NCBI GenBank assembly: GCA_008107755.1
Contig: VIRH01000103.1
Location: 21,930 to 85,929, forward strand
Direction: 5' to 3'
Source: Rhodobacterales bacterium
Lineage (GTDB): Bacteria > Pseudomonadota > Alphaproteobacteria > Rhizobiales > Stappiaceae
DNA length: 64,000 bases
A program made the translations under genes and the position numbers. Within the stretch, counting starts at the first letter, position 1. Each line of letters starts with the position of its first letter. Below are positions 1 to 12,165 of this stretch, piece after piece. The notes under the pieces were generated by a model. It searched no databases, was not told the origin of the DNA, and worked only from the letters and a program-made list of their open reading frames with translations.

Positions 1-1
1 G

Positions 2-760
2 GAGGGCTCAGCCGACCTCGCCATGATCCCGATCGAGAATTCGGTCGCGGGCCGGGTTGCCGACATCCATCACCTCCTGCCGAAATCGGACCTTCACATC
101 ATCGGCGAGTACTTCATGCCGATCCGTTTCCAGCTCATGGCCCCCAGGGGCGCCACCGTCGAGGGGCTGAAGAAGGTCCAGAGCCACATCCACGCGCTTG
201 GACAGTGCCGCAACGTGATCCGCGAACTCGGCCTGACGGCCGTCGTCGGCGGCGACACGGCTGGTTCCGCACGCCAGATCGCCGAACTGGGTGATCCGTC
301 AGTTGCCGCGCTTGCTCCGGAAATGGCCGCCGAGATCTACGGGCTGGACATCCTGCGCCGGGATGTGGAGGATGCGGCCCACAACACGACCCGTTTCGTG
401 ATCCTGTCGCGGGACAAGATGGAGGCGGCCCACAACGGCCAGCCGGTCATCTCCACCTTCATCTTTCGCGTGCGCAACGTGCCGGCTGCCCTCTACAAGG
501 CGCTCGGCGGATTTGCCACGAACGGCGTCAATATGACAAAACTGGAATCCTACCAGCTTGAGGGCCAGTTCTTCGCCTCGATGTTCTATGCGGATGTCGA
601 GGGACACCCGGAGGACCCGTCTGTCGCCCTCGCCCTTGAGGAGCTGGCCTTTTTCTGCGCGGAACTCAATGTTCTCGGCGTTTACCGCGCAAGTCCCTTC
701 AGGGAAAAGATCAAGGAACCTGAAGCCAATCGTGCGCTGAGACCGAACCCGAATTCCTGA
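2..760 (+). CDS. pheA: Prephenate dehydratase, 5' end outside window
   Basis: Converts prephenate to phenylpyruvate, the committed step of phenylalanine synthesis. The reading frame is open from the left edge, so the start lies upstream; 252 residues are visible. The catalytic domain shows MIPIENSVAGRV near the edge and the conserved Thr-Arg-Phe motif in HNTTRFVI. A C-terminal ACT domain follows, beginning about FIFRVRNVPAALYKALGGF and containing KLESYQLEGQFF, the expected phenylalanine-sensing part. There is no chorismate mutase domain in the visible part, which suggests a monofunctional enzyme. The next gene follows on the same strand after 34 bases. Confidence 0.95.
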   Translation, partial: EGSADLAMIPIENSVAGRVADIHHLLPKSDLHIIGEYFMPIRFQLMAPRGATVEGLKKVQSHIHALGQCRNVIRELGLTAVVGGDTAGSARQIAELGDPSVAALAPEMAAEIYGLDILRRDVEDAAHNTTRFVILSRDKMEAAHNGQPVISTFIFRVRNVPAALYKALGGFATNGVNMTKLESYQLEGQFFASMFYADVEGHPEDPSVALALEELAFFCAELNVLGVYRASPFREKIKEPEANRALRPNPNS

Positions 761-794
761 AGCCCTCGATTAGGGACGAAGCCAGAGGAACCAT

Positions 795-1796
795 ATGACC
801 GACATCAGATTTGATGCCCTTTGCATCGGCAATGCCATTTGCGACGTATTTTCGCATGTCGAAGAGGATTTCCTCGTCAACGAAAGCCTGATCAAGGGCT
901 CGATGCGCCTGATCGACACGGATGAAGCCGTCCGGCTTTTCGAGAAGATGGGACAGACGGTCCGTATTTCCGGCGGCAGCGCGGGCAACACGGCCGCGGG
1001 CATCGCCTCGCTGGGTGGAAAGCCGGCCTATTTCGGCAAGGTCGCCGACGACGAACTGGGCGACAGCTATTCCCACGACATGAACGGCACCGGTGTCTAT
1101 TTCAACACGCCGCGCCTGCGCGAATGGAAACCGACCGCCCGCTCGATGATCCTGATCACGCCGGACGGCGAGCGCACGATGAACACCTATCTTGGCGCCT
1201 GCACCGAATTCACGCCGGCGGATGTCGATGAAGAAGTCGTGGCGGCATCGGCCGTGACCTACATGGAAGGCTACCTGTGGGACCCGGAAGAGGCCAAGAA
1301 GGCGTTCGTGAAGGCCGCGGAAATCGCCCACCAGCATGGCCGCAAGGTCGGGCTGACGCTGTCCGATTCCTTCTGTGTCGATCGCTACCGCAGCGAATTC
1401 AAGTCGCTGCTCTCCGACAAGGTCGTCGACCTTCTGTTTGCCAACGAGCACGAGCTGAAATCCCTCTACGAGACGTCCGATCTGGATACGGCGGTCGCGG
1501 CCGCGAAGGAGGCCGGCACGCTGACCGCCCTGACGCTCGGTGAAGACGGCGCGATGGTCATCAACGGCGACGACACTATCAAGGTCGCGGCCAAGCCGGT
1601 CGACAATGTCGTCGACCTGACGGGCGCCGGCGATCTCTTCGCCTCCGGCTTCCTGTTCGGACTTGCACGCGGCTACAGCCACGCAGATGCCGCAGAGCTT
1701 GGCTGCCTGTGCGCTTCCAGCGTGATCAGTCATGTGGGCGCTCGCGCGGAACGCCCCTTGAAGAACACCGCGGCCCAGAACGGCTTCGACGTCTGA
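795..1796 (+). CDS. PfkB-family kinase, adenosine kinase-like
   Basis: Ribokinase/PfkB-superfamily small-molecule kinase of 333 residues. The glycine-rich substrate motif SGGSAGNTAAGIASLGG lies near residue 58. The C-terminal signature DLTGAGDLFASGFLFG lies near residue 275 and carries the GAGD anion hole and catalytic Asp. The ATG is preceded by AGAGGAA. Homologues in related bacteria are usually annotated as adenosine kinase, but family motifs do not prove the substrate; another nucleoside or sugar is possible. It converges on gpmA, and the two share a terminator hairpin. Confidence 0.9.
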   Translation: MTDIRFDALCIGNAICDVFSHVEEDFLVNESLIKGSMRLIDTDEAVRLFEKMGQTVRISGGSAGNTAAGIASLGGKPAYFGKVADDELGDSYSHDMNGTGVYFNTPRLREWKPTARSMILITPDGERTMNTYLGACTEFTPADVDEEVVAASAVTYMEGYLWDPEEAKKAFVKAAEIAHQHGRKVGLTLSDSFCVDRYRSEFKSLLSDKVVDLLFANEHELKSLYETSDLDTAVAAAKEAGTLTALTLGEDGAMVINGDDTIKVAAKPVDNVVDLTGAGDLFASGFLFGLARGYSHADAAELGCLCASSVISHVGARAERPLKNTAAQNGFDV

Positions 1797-1800
1797 TCCG

Positions 1801-1829
1801 AAAAGAAAAAGGGCGGCCACCGGCCGCCC
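1801..1829 (-). terminator. Intrinsic terminator of dapB-gpmA
   Basis: An 8-bp perfect GGGCGGCC/GGCCGCCC stem with a 3-base loop. In minus-strand RNA it is followed by TTTTTCTTTT. In the plus direction the tail is only TTGATCTGTT, so the upstream kinase gene probably uses it less well. Confidence 0.8.
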
Positions 1830-1881
1830 TTGATCTGTTCAGAGGTCCCCGGCTGCGCCCAAGACCCTCATATCCACCCGG

Positions 1882-2502
1882 TCAGTCCGCCAGGTCCTGC
1901 ACGCTGGCGATGCTGCCGTCCTCATTGAGGCGGTAGACGATCGGCGTGCCGGTTCCCAGTTCCCGTTTCAGGATCTCTTCCGGGCTCAGGCCTTCCAGCG
2001 CCATGATCAAGGAGCGCAGGGAGTTGCCATGGGCAGCCACAATGGTGCGCTTGCCGGCGAGCACCCGCGGCAGGATTTCCGACTGGTAGTATGGCAGAAC
2101 CCGCTCGGCGGTCATCTTCAGGCTTTCGCCTCCCGGAGGCGGCACGTCGAAGGATCGACGCCAGATGTGGACCTGCTCCTCGCCGAACTGCTCGCGCGCC
2201 TCGTCCTTGTTCATGCCCGTCAGATCGCCATAGTCGCGTTCGTTCAGCGCCTGGTCCTTCAAGGTCTCCAGACCGGTCTGGCCCAGTTCCTCGAGGATGA
2301 TGTCGAGGGTCTTCTGCGCACGCTGCAGCACGGACGTGAAGGCCAGGTCGAAGGTCAGCTTCAGGTCGCGGAGTTGCTCGCCGGCCTTATGCGCCTCGGC
2401 GACGCCCTGCTCGGTCAGGCCGGGATCCTTCCAGCCCGTGAACAGGTTTTTCAGATTCCATTCGCTCTGTCCGTGACGGACAAGCACTAGAAGGCGCTCC
2501 AT
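1882..2502 (-). CDS. gpmA: 2,3-bisphosphoglycerate-dependent phosphoglycerate mutase
   Basis: Interconverts 3- and 2-phosphoglycerate in glycolysis and gluconeogenesis. The N-terminal [12 protein letters not shown] holds the phospho-accepting His. [13 protein letters not shown] and the C-terminal [10 protein letters not shown] supply the other active-site residues of the dPGM family. At 206 residues it is the short alphaproteobacterial form; E. coli GpmA is about 250. It starts 34 bases after the dapB stop on the same strand, so co-transcription is likely. Confidence 0.95.
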   Translation of the reverse strand: MERLLVLVRHGQSEWNLKNLFTGWKDPGLTEQGVAEAHKAGEQLRDLKLTFDLAFTSVLQRAQKTLDIILEELGQTGLETLKDQALNERDYGDLTGMNKDEAREQFGEEQVHIWRRSFDVPPPGGESLKMTAERVLPYYQSEILPRVLAGKRTIVAAHGNSLRSLIMALEGLSPEEILKRELGTGTPIVYRLNEDGSIASVQDLAD

Positions 2503-2536
2503 ACCGTTCTCCTTCGGCTCACATGCCGATCTTCAG

Positions 2537-3349
2537 TTAATCATTCAGGCCGAGCACGTCGGCCATGGAATAGAACCCCGGCTTCTGGTCGAAGCCCCAA
2601 AGGGCCGCCTTGACCGCGCCGCGGGCAAACAATTGCCGGTCCGCCGCCCGGTGGGTCAGCTCGATGCGTTCGCCTTCGCCGGCGAATATCACCGAATGCT
2701 CGCCGATCACCGATCCGCCGCGCAGGGTGGCAAACCCGATGTCGCCGGTGCGACGCGGGTCCATGATGCCATCGCGCGAGCGCACGGAATGAGCCTGAAG
2801 GTCGATCCCCCGCCCTTCGGCGGCGGCTTCGCCAAGAAGAAGCGCCGTGCCGGAGGGCGCATCGACCTTGTGCTTGTGGTGCATCTCCAGCACCTCGATG
2901 TCGAATTCCGCATCAAGGGCGGCTGCGGCGCGGCGCACGAGACTGGCGAGCAGATTGACTCCGAGGCTCATGTTGCCGGACTTGATAATCCGGGCATGGC
3001 GGGAGGCCGCCTTCAGCGGCTCATCCTCCTCCTCACCCCAACCGGTCGTCCCGATGACATGGACGATCCGTGCCTGGGCGGCGAGTTCGGCGAACCAGAG
3101 ACTTGCGCTCGGGGCGGTAAAATCGAGAACGCCGTCGGCCTTGGAAAACGCCGTCAGAGGATCGTCGGTAATCGGAATATCAAGCTTGCCGGTGCCGGCC
3201 AGTTCGCCGACGTCCTGCCCCAGAAACTGCGAGCCCTCGCGCTCGATCCCGGCAACCACGTCCGCGCCCGGCATTTCCGTGACGGCCCGGGTGAGCGCAC
3301 GGCCCATCCTGCCTCCTGCACCGACAACGACCAAGCGCATCTGACCCAT
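2537..3349 (-). CDS. dapB: 4-hydroxy-tetrahydrodipicolinate reductase
   Basis: NAD(P)H-dependent reductase of the diaminopimelate/lysine pathway. The Rossmann motif [13 protein letters not shown] is at the N terminus. The catalytic and binding motif [20 protein letters not shown] sits near residue 150. The frame is open about 42 codons further upstream, but the ATG at 3349 has AAGAGGT 7 bases before it and gives the family length of 270 residues. A second in-frame ATG at 3340 is also possible. It is followed closely by gpmA. Confidence 0.95.
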   Translation of the reverse strand: MGQMRLVVVGAGGRMGRALTRAVTEMPGADVVAGIEREGSQFLGQDVGELAGTGKLDIPITDDPLTAFSKADGVLDFTAPSASLWFAELAAQARIVHVIGTTGWGEEEDEPLKAASRHARIIKSGNMSLGVNLLASLVRRAAAALDAEFDIEVLEMHHKHKVDAPSGTALLLGEAAAEGRGIDLQAHSVRSRDGIMDPRRTGDIGFATLRGGSVIGEHSVIFAGEGERIELTHRAADRQLFARGAVKAALWGFDQKPGFYSMADVLGLND

Positions 3350-3447
3350 ACCCGTACCTCTTGCAACTATTGCCAGCGGTATAGCAGGTTCGCCCGGCGT
3401 GGCAAACGCCTGATGGCTACTCCTGCACCCAGCTTCTGCAAAACAGA

Positions 3448-3471
3448 AACGGGAGCCAAAGGGCTCCCGTT
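3448..3471 (-). terminator. Intrinsic terminator downstream of pnp
   Basis: A 10-bp perfect stem AACGGGAGCC/GGCTCCCGTT with a 4-base loop. Minus-strand RNA continues into TCTGTTTTGC. It separates the pnp transcript from dapB. Confidence 0.75.
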
Positions 3472-3498
3472 CCAAGTTCTCTTATCCGAATGAGGCCG

Positions 3499-5628
3499 TT
3501 ATTCGGCATCTTCCTTCGGAATTTCCTTGCCGGTCTCCTGGTCGACGACTTTCATGGACAGGCGAACCTTGCCACGCTCATCGAAGCCCATCAGCTTGAC
3601 CCAGACCTTGTCGCCTTCCTTGATCACGTCGGTGACCTTGGCAACCTTTTTCGGAGCCAGCTGCGAAATGTGGACGAGACCGTCCTTCGCGCCGAAGAAG
3701 TTCACGAACGCGCCAAAGTCGACGCATTTCACGACCGTGCCTTCGTAGATCATGCCCACTTCCGGCTCGGCGGCAATGGAGTTGATCCAGTTGACCGCTG
3801 CCTTGATGGCCTTGCCGTCGGCAGATGCGATCTTGACGGTGCCGTCGTCCTCGATGTTGACCTTGGCGCCGGTCTTTTCCACGATTTCGCGGATGACCTT
3901 GCCGCCGGAGCCGATGACTTCACGGATCTTGTCGACCGGAATCTTCATCATCTCGATGCGCGGCGCATGTTCGCCAAGCTCGGAACGGGCTTCGGTGATC
4001 GCGTTGGACATTTCGCCGAGGATATGGATACGGCCACCCTTGGCCTGGCCGAGTGCGACCTTCATGATCTCTTCGGTGATACCGTCGATCTTGATGTCCA
4101 TCTGCAGCGAGGTGATGCCGTTCTCGGTGCCTGCGACCTTGAAGTCCATGTCGCCGAGGTGATCCTCGTCGCCCAGGATATCGGAAAGAACCGCGAAGCG
4201 TTCGCCGTCCTTGATCAGTCCCATGGCGATACCCGCAACCGGCGCCTTCAGCGGAACGCCAGCGTCCATAAGAGCCAGCGAGGTGCCGCAGACGGTCGCC
4301 ATGGAGGACGAACCGTTGGATTCGGTGATCTCGGACACGACGCGTACGGTGTACGGGAAGTCGTGGTGGGCCGGCATCATCGGATGGATGGCGCGCCATG
4401 CGAGCTTGCCATGGCCGATTTCGCGGCGCCCCGGGGAGCCCATGCGGCCGGTTTCACCGACGGAATAGGGCGGGAAGTTGTAGTGCAGCATGAAGTGCGA
4501 CTTCACGGTGCCTTCGAGCAGATCTATGAACTGCTCGTCTTCGCCGGTGCCGAGGGTGGCGACGACGAGGCCCTGGGTTTCACCGCGCGTGAAGAGCGAG
4601 GACCCGTGGGCGCGCGACAGGATGCCGACTTCGGAAGAAATCTGGCGAACGGTGGACAGGTCGCGTCCGTCGATGCGGGTGCCGGTGTCCAGGATGGCAC
4701 CACGAACGATCTCTGCTTCCAGCTTCTTGAACTGGTCGCCCAGAACCGTGCTTTCGACAGCTTCGCCTTCGGCGGCGTTGGTGATCAGCGCTTCCACGAC
4801 CTTGGCCTTGGCGGCGTCCACCGCGCTCTTGCGCTCGGTCTTGGAGGTGATCTTGTAGGCAGCCGTCAGATCGTCGGCAGCAATCGACTTGACCTTGGCA
4901 AACAGCTCGGAGTGATCCGGCAGGGTCAGTGCGCGCGGTTCCTTGGCAGCGGTTTCCGCCAGCTTGATGATCGCGTCGATGACCGGCTGGAAGCCCTTGT
5001 GGCCGAACATGACGGCGCCGAGCATGATCTCTTCATCGAGTTCCCTGGCTTCGGATTCCACCATCAGGACGGCGTCGTTGGTTCCTGCAACGACCAGATC
5101 CAGAGAGGATTCGACCATGTCGTCGACGAGCGGGTTCAGAACGTATTCGCCGTTGATGTAGCCAACGCGCGCGCCGCCGATCGGGCCCATGAACGGAACG
5201 CCGGACAGGGTCAGGGCTGCAGAAGATGCAACCATCGCCAGGATGTCCGGAGCGTTTTCCAGATCGTGGGACAGAACCGTGATGACGACCTGGGTGTCAT
5301 TCTTGTAGCCGTCGGCGAAGAGCGGACGGATCGGACGGTCGATCAGGCGGGACGTCAGGGTCTCATGCTCGGACGGACGGCCTTCGCGCTTGAAGTAGCC
5401 ACCCGGGATCTTACCAGCGGCAAATGCCTTTTCCTGGTAGTTCACGGTGAGCGGGAAGAAATCCTGGCCAGGCTTGGGTTCCTTGGCGGAAACGACCGTC
5501 GCCAGAACCTTGGTTTCGCCATAGGTCGCCATGACGGCGCCATCGGCCTGACGGGCTACCTTGCCCGTTTCGAGGACGAGCGGGCGTCCGCCCCACTCGA
5601 CTTCTACACGATGAATATCAAACATCAT
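3499..5628 (-). CDS. pnp: Polyribonucleotide nucleotidyltransferase (PNPase)
   Basis: Phosphorolytic 3'-5' exoribonuclease of the RNA degradosome. The 709 residues fit the canonical architecture: two RNase PH-like halves, then a KH domain ([20 protein letters not shown]) and an S1 domain ([18 protein letters not shown]). The second RNase PH core is recognisable by [19 protein letters not shown] lies 4 bases before the ATG. It follows rpsO on the same strand, the usual pairing, separated by the rpsO terminator and a structured leader. Confidence 0.98.
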   Translation of the reverse strand: MMFDIHRVEVEWGGRPLVLETGKVARQADGAVMATYGETKVLATVVSAKEPKPGQDFFPLTVNYQEKAFAAGKIPGGYFKREGRPSEHETLTSRLIDRPIRPLFADGYKNDTQVVITVLSHDLENAPDILAMVASSAALTLSGVPFMGPIGGARVGYINGEYVLNPLVDDMVESSLDLVVAGTNDAVLMVESEARELDEEIMLGAVMFGHKGFQPVIDAIIKLAETAAKEPRALTLPDHSELFAKVKSIAADDLTAAYKITSKTERKSAVDAAKAKVVEALITNAAEGEAVESTVLGDQFKKLEAEIVRGAILDTGTRIDGRDLSTVRQISSEVGILSRAHGSSLFTRGETQGLVVATLGTGEDEQFIDLLEGTVKSHFMLHYNFPPYSVGETGRMGSPGRREIGHGKLAWRAIHPMMPAHHDFPYTVRVVSEITESNGSSSMATVCGTSLALMDAGVPLKAPVAGIAMGLIKDGERFAVLSDILGDEDHLGDMDFKVAGTENGITSLQMDIKIDGITEEIMKVALGQAKGGRIHILGEMSNAITEARSELGEHAPRIEMMKIPVDKIREVIGSGGKVIREIVEKTGAKVNIEDDGTVKIASADGKAIKAAVNWINSIAAEPEVGMIYEGTVVKCVDFGAFVNFFGAKDGLVHISQLAPKKVAKVTDVIKEGDKVWVKLMGFDERGKVRLSMKVVDQETGKEIPKEDAE

Positions 5629-5694
5629 CTGTCCTTACAGCTTTGTCCCCTCGAGGCTGCTTTCGGTACAGCTCGCGGATAACGGACACATTCC

Positions 5695-5722
5695 CGGTCG
5701 GCCCCGTATGGGCCGGTTACCG
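5695..5722 (-). promoter_or_regulatory. Hairpin in the pnp leader
   Basis: The perfect stem CGGCCC/GGGCCG with a 5-base loop is extended by CGGT/ACCG flanks. It lies about 70-95 bases upstream of the pnp start. In enterobacteria a leader stem-loop is the RNase III and PNPase autoregulation site. Equivalence here is inference from position only. Confidence 0.4.
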
Positions 5723-5854
5723 GCGGACAGGCCACGGGCAAGACGACGAGCTGCTTTCGCGAATAGATAGCGGAAAGAAGCCGGCAATCCTGCCCCATGA
5801 CGTGTCACGAGGTTTCTATAGAGCGATTTCCAGTAAATGGAAACGCTTTAAAAA

Positions 5855-5883
5855 AACGCGGCGGACTTTGCGCCCGCCGCGTT
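5855..5883 (-). terminator. Intrinsic terminator of rpsO
   Basis: A 10-bp perfect stem AACGCGGCGG/CCGCCGCGTT with a 9-base loop. It is followed in minus-strand RNA by a run of about seven U residues. It lies 20 bases after the rpsO stop. Confidence 0.9.
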
Positions 5884-5902
5884 GGAACAGTTTGCTGCGA
5901 CC

Positions 5903-6172
5903 TTAGCGGCGAATGCCGAGGCGCTCGATGAGCGTCTTGTAACGCTCTTCGCTCTTGCCGCGCGTGTAGTCCAGAAGGGACCGGCGCTGCGCAACCATCT
6001 TCAGAAGTCCGCGGCGGGAGTGATTGTCCTTGCCATGGCCCTTGAAGTGTTCGGTCAGGTTGGTGATCCGCTCGGTCAGAATTGCGATCTGGACTTCCGG
6101 GGAACCCGTGTCGCCTTCCTTGGTCGCGAATTCCTTGATGAGCTCAGCTTTACGCTCTGCTGTAATCGACAT
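5903..6172 (-). CDS. rpsO: 30S ribosomal protein S15
   Basis: Primary 16S rRNA-binding protein of the small subunit platform; 89 residues, the exact family length. Diagnostic segments are [17 protein letters not shown] and [20 protein letters not shown] purine-rich GAAAGGAAAGAG precedes the ATG. It sits between truB and pnp, the standard arrangement. Two small hairpins just upstream may serve autoregulation. Confidence 0.98.
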   Translation of the reverse strand: MSITAERKAELIKEFATKEGDTGSPEVQIAILTERITNLTEHFKGHGKDNHSRRGLLKMVAQRRSLLDYTRGKSEERYKTLIERLGIRR

Positions 6173-6197
6173 CGCTCTTTCCTTTCGAAGAGTGGCG

Positions 6198-6237
6198 GTC
6201 CGGTTGGCCGGACACGTTGAACTGCCGGATGACCGGC
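6198..6237 (-). promoter_or_regulatory. Candidate S15 autoregulatory leader, tandem hairpins
   Basis: In minus-strand RNA, GCCGG-TCAT-CCGGC is followed 10 bases later by GTCCGG-CCAA-CCGGAC. The second stem ends shortly before the ribosome binding site of rpsO. S15 represses its own mRNA through leader structures in several phyla, including a described rhizobial form. Matching this sequence to that class is inference. Confidence 0.45.
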
Positions 6238-6294
6238 GCGTCCGATTTTCTCCTCAAGCCGAGATGTCGGTCAGCAAGGGAGTCCGTCGGACGT

Positions 6295-6314
6295 ATCGGG
6301 CATCAGTGCCCGAT
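6295..6314 (-). terminator. Hairpin between truB and rpsO
   Basis: A perfect 8-bp stem ATCGGGCA/TGCCCGAT with a 4-base loop, 70 bases after the truB stop. No U tract follows it, so it may be a weak terminator or a processing site rather than a full intrinsic terminator. Confidence 0.4.
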
Positions 6315-6384
6315 GGCGGCGGTATATGGCAGAAAACATGTAAAAAGGCCAGCGCTTTCTCATTGTCGCCGCCGGCGGCTTCCA

Positions 6385-7329
6385 TCACAGATGGAACACC
6401 CGGGTCGGCTGGAAGCGGCCCTTTTCAATGGATCCGATGGCAACCGGAACGCTTGCATGGCTGGCGAACGCGACCTCGGTATTGAGCGGTGCATCGCGGC
6501 CGCGCATCAGCACGGCCATACCCTTGCGGATCTTCGCCGCATCGTCGAGCGAAACCGGAACCTCCACCAGGTTGTCCATCGCCTCGCGCACGGGCAGGAT
6601 GAATTCCTCGACGAGCACGTCGACACTCGCGCCTTCTTCCAGTTCCTCCGCGGCTTCCAGGATCTCGTCCAGGGCAACGAGGTCGTCCTCGCCGAACGGG
6701 CCCACCAGAAGGCGGCGCAGTTCCGTTACATGGCCGCAGGTATCAAGGCGCCGTCCGAGATCGCGGGCAAGCGCGCGCACATAGGTGCCCTTGCCGCATT
6801 CCGCTTCGAAGACAGCGCGGTTTTCGTCCGGACACTCCACCAGATCCAACCTGTGGACATCAATGGGTCGGGCCGCAAGCTCGACGTCCTCGCCTTCGCG
6901 GGCAAGATCATAGGCGCGCTCGCCGCCGACCTTGATCGCGGAGAATTTGGGCGGGACCTGCATGATCGTGCCGACGAATTCGCCCAGCACCGATGCAATC
7001 GCCTCGGCGTCCGGGCGGATGTCGGAGGTGGCCACGACTTCGCCCTCGGTGTCGTCGGTGTTGGTTTCCGTGCCCCAGGTCACCTCGAAGCGATAGACCT
7101 TGCGGCCGTCCATGACGAAGGGAACGGTCTTGGTCGCCTCACCGAAGGCAACCGGCAGCAGGCCGGAGGCGCGCGGGTCGAGCGTGCCCGCATGGCCGAC
7201 CTTCTGCGGCGAAAAGATCCGCTTGATTCGGCCCAAGGCCTCGTTCGACGTCAGGCCGTAGGGCTTGTCGAGCACGAGCCAGCCGTTGATGGTGTTCTTT
7301 TTTCTTTTGATCTGTTTCTGCCGTGCCAT
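6385..7329 (-). CDS. truB: tRNA pseudouridine-55 synthase
   Basis: Isomerises U55 to pseudouridine in the T-loop of tRNAs. The catalytic Asp lies in HAGTLDPRASGLLPVAFG near residue 45. KVYRFEVTWGTETNTDD and GTYVRALARDLG are further family motifs. The start MARQKQIKRKK is basic, and the length of 314 residues is normal. It belongs to the infB-rbfA-truB-rpsO block, although a lipoprotein gene separates it from rbfA here. Confidence 0.96.
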   Translation of the reverse strand: MARQKQIKRKKNTINGWLVLDKPYGLTSNEALGRIKRIFSPQKVGHAGTLDPRASGLLPVAFGEATKTVPFVMDGRKVYRFEVTWGTETNTDDTEGEVVATSDIRPDAEAIASVLGEFVGTIMQVPPKFSAIKVGGERAYDLAREGEDVELAARPIDVHRLDLVECPDENRAVFEAECGKGTYVRALARDLGRRLDTCGHVTELRRLLVGPFGEDDLVALDEILEAAEELEEGASVDVLVEEFILPVREAMDNLVEVPVSLDDAAKIRKGMAVLMRGRDAPLNTEVAFASHASVPVAIGSIEKGRFQPTRVFHL

Positions 7330-7467
7330 GAGGACGCTTCATCATGAGTGAAATTAGGAGATTGCGATAAACGAAAAATCCGCCTGCCGAAACCACGATC
7401 CATGATCGCACCCAAACGGAAGTCCGCTGCTTTCAGCAAGGCGTTCAGCCTGTTCCTGCGAAATCGA

Positions 7468-7908
7468 CTATCGGCAATAGGTCACCAGATTGCCGACCTT
7501 CTTCGGCTTGGACAGGTCGCAGACCACGTCCCAGGTCGCGGAATATCCTGTTCCGCTATCGCTTAGCCCGACGAAGTCTTCCTGACCGACCCGGATAGCG
7601 AGATGAACCTGCAGCATTTCATCGCCGATCAGATGAACCATCTTGACCCCTCGCAGCGGGCCGACCTTGAAGCGGCCATTCGCATCGGTTCTCGTCACCG
7701 CGCGCCTTGGGGTTTCCGCAGGTTGCGAAGATGCATCTTCGATAGGTGATGACGCCACCAACTCGATCTGCGCATTTTCAACCGGCACACCGCCCTTTAG
7801 CAGCACGCCCGAGATCTCCGGCGCACGGTCACGAGAAACGGGGAACACACATGCGGATGTCGCTGCGGCCAACATGATGGCTGCAATTATTCTCAAAACC
7901 GGCGTCAT
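7468..7908 (-). CDS. Predicted lipoprotein with carboxypeptidase-regulatory-like fold
   Basis: Small predicted envelope lipoprotein of 146 residues, function unknown. A hydrophobic N-terminal helix ends in AATSAC, a plausible lipobox with the modified Cys near residue 20. The segment PEISGVLLKGGVPVENAQIE, then TDANGRFKVGPL, resembles the carboxypeptidase-regulatory/DUF6795 type of beta-sandwich. The C terminus WDVVCDLSKPKKVGNLVTYC has two Cys that could form a disulphide. It sits between rbfA and truB, where most relatives have no gene. Its spacing to both neighbours exceeds 95 bases, so it may have its own promoter. Confidence 0.65.
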   Translation of the reverse strand: MTPVLRIIAAIMLAAATSACVFPVSRDRAPEISGVLLKGGVPVENAQIELVASSPIEDASSQPAETPRRAVTRTDANGRFKVGPLRGVKMVHLIGDEMLQVHLAIRVGQEDFVGLSDSGTGYSATWDVVCDLSKPKKVGNLVTYCR

Positions 7909-8007
7909 CTCTCAAACCATTTACTGATTGGGCAATGCGCAACGTATGCCAAATTCGCCTTCACACGACTTCAGCCTTTAACGCAATTTCTGGCGTCAAC
8001 GAGGACA

Positions 8008-8433
8008 TCAGTCTTCGCCAGCGGTCCCGTCGTCTTCATCCGCACCAAGATCCTTGGCGACATCCGGGGAATGCAGCAGGGTGCCGATGCGGTCATCGTC
8101 GTCGAACCGGGTGTCCAGGACAAAGCGCAGGTCAGGCATGTACTTCATCGTCAGGCGACGAGAAACCTGGCCGCGCAGATATTTGGCGCTGCGGTTGAGA
8201 GCCTTTTCCACCTTGTCCGCATTCCTGCCACCCAGCGGCATGACGAGACAGGTCGCCACGCGCAGGTCCGGCGTCATGCGCACTTCGGGAATGGTGAGGA
8301 TTGCGCCGTCCAGGTCCGGATCGGAGAACTCGCCTCTGGTGAAGATGTCGGACAGCTCCTTGCGCACCGTCTCGCCAACGCGAAGCTGGCGCTGGGATGG
8401 CCCGCGGCTGTCCTGTCCGTGATGTCTTGCCAT
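8008..8433 (-). CDS. rbfA: 30S ribosome-binding factor A
   Basis: Late 30S maturation factor that binds near 16S helix 1 and helps cold adaptation. It has a KH-like fold, with RQLRVGETVRKELSDIF at the N terminus and FVLDTRFDDDDRIGTLL near the C terminus. The ATG at 8433 is chosen because AGGAA lies 7 bases upstream; the frame stays open 19 codons further but without family similarity. This gives 141 residues. It lies downstream of infB, as usual. Confidence 0.95.
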   Translation of the reverse strand: MARHHGQDSRGPSQRQLRVGETVRKELSDIFTRGEFSDPDLDGAILTIPEVRMTPDLRVATCLVMPLGGRNADKVEKALNRSAKYLRGQVSRRLTMKYMPDLRFVLDTRFDDDDRIGTLLHSPDVAKDLGADEDDGTAGED

Positions 8434-8618
8434 TATCGTTTTCCTAGCATCACTCGTCACATGTTTCGCCTCGCACTCGGCGGGCGCCATTGCCGGGCCC
8501 AGGGTCGGCGATCCATGCGAGATCCTACCACATCGGCGGTGTGCCCTTGGGACAGGAAGCGCATGAATGCCATGGGCCAGCCACGGCAGGACGGAGAAAC
8601 AGTGGTCCGGATGTGACA

Positions 8619-8644
8619 GCAGCGGCTTTCGAAAAAGCCGCTGC
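8619..8644 (-). terminator. Hairpin after infB
   Basis: An 11-bp perfect stem GCAGCGGCTTT/AAAGCCGCTGC lies 25 bases after the infB stop. It is not followed by a U tract on either strand. It may attenuate transcription into rbfA or protect the 3' end. Confidence 0.45.
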
Positions 8645-8668
8645 CGATGTGTCGTTATGCTGTAGCGA

Positions 8669-11383
<2,715 letters not shown>

Positions 11384-11412
11384 ATTGCCTTCAGTCCTGC
11401 GCAACGGCCCTG

Positions 11413-12078
11413 CTATGCGTTGCTCTCTTCGTCGCTTGCCGCGGGAGTTCCGCGAAAACGCTCCATTTCACGCACTCGTGAGAGGAAGTTTTCACTCGCC
11501 TGACCCGCAAGCAGTGCAGCATGTATCACATTTGACCGGCCCAATGCCAAATCCAATTGAGCCGAATCGAACAAACGGACGATTTGGAACCCGTTTGCTT
11601 CTTTTTCCTGTCCGGCGGCCACAGCCGCCAGCTTGTTAACTCCGTCCTCCGACGCGTCGGAGGCATGGATCAGCCCGGCAACGGAATCCCGCCGCAGGGC
11701 TGCTTCAACCTTCGCGTATCCGGTTACCAGCTCGCCGGCCTTGCGCGACATGGAAAGCGCCTGCAGCGCAGATCTTTCCAGTAGCGCGTCGACCCGGTCT
11801 GCCAACCCGGCCTCGACAACGGCTTCACCCTTGAAGCCCCTGCCGAATACCTTCTTGCGGTCCTTTTCCGCGGTGGCGACGGCGTCCTTAGACGCCCTCA
11901 CCCAGACCCCGCGGCCTGGAAGGACCCGCTTGAGGTCCGGAACAACCCGATCCTCAGGATCGAGAACGAACCGGATCAGCTGATCCACCGGCAGAACCTC
12001 CCGCGTGACGGCACATTGCCGTTCGGTCGGTTCATTCTTCTTTGGCACGTCGCCACTCCTCCGGACCATGCCGAACAT
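11413..12078 (-). CDS. YlxR/DUF448 RNA-binding protein with L7Ae-like domain
   Basis: Two-domain RNA-binding protein of 221 residues found between nusA and infB. The N-terminal YlxR domain shows [19 protein letters not shown] and the GRGVWV motif. The C-terminal part resembles the ribosomal L7Ae/YlxQ fold ([19 protein letters not shown], then [12 protein letters not shown]). In Firmicutes YlxR and YlxQ are separate genes; in Alphaproteobacteria the fused form is common. Its exact role in transcription or translation is not established. The start at 12078 is tentative because no strong ribosome binding site is visible. Confidence 0.85.
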   Translation of the reverse strand: MFGMVRRSGDVPKKNEPTERQCAVTREVLPVDQLIRFVLDPEDRVVPDLKRVLPGRGVWVRASKDAVATAEKDRKKVFGRGFKGEAVVEAGLADRVDALLERSALQALSMSRKAGELVTGYAKVEAALRRDSVAGLIHASDASEDGVNKLAAVAAGQEKEANGFQIVRLFDSAQLDLALGRSNVIHAALLAGQASENFLSRVREMERFRGTPAASDEESNA

Positions 12079-12165
12079 GAGCCCCGAAGAGCACCAGCGC
12101 CGCCCGTACCATCATACACTTTACTGCCTCCGGCGCAGCGGCGCCGAAGCATTTCCGTCAAGCCG

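Noticed and set aside
711..1820. 369-codon open frame opposite the PfkB kinase
   Set aside because: Complement of a well-supported kinase gene; no motif seen.
3490..5682. 730-codon open frame opposite pnp
   Set aside because: It mirrors the codons of a certain PNPase gene. Long antisense frames are expected at this GC content. The product shows no family motif and there is no independent ribosome binding site.
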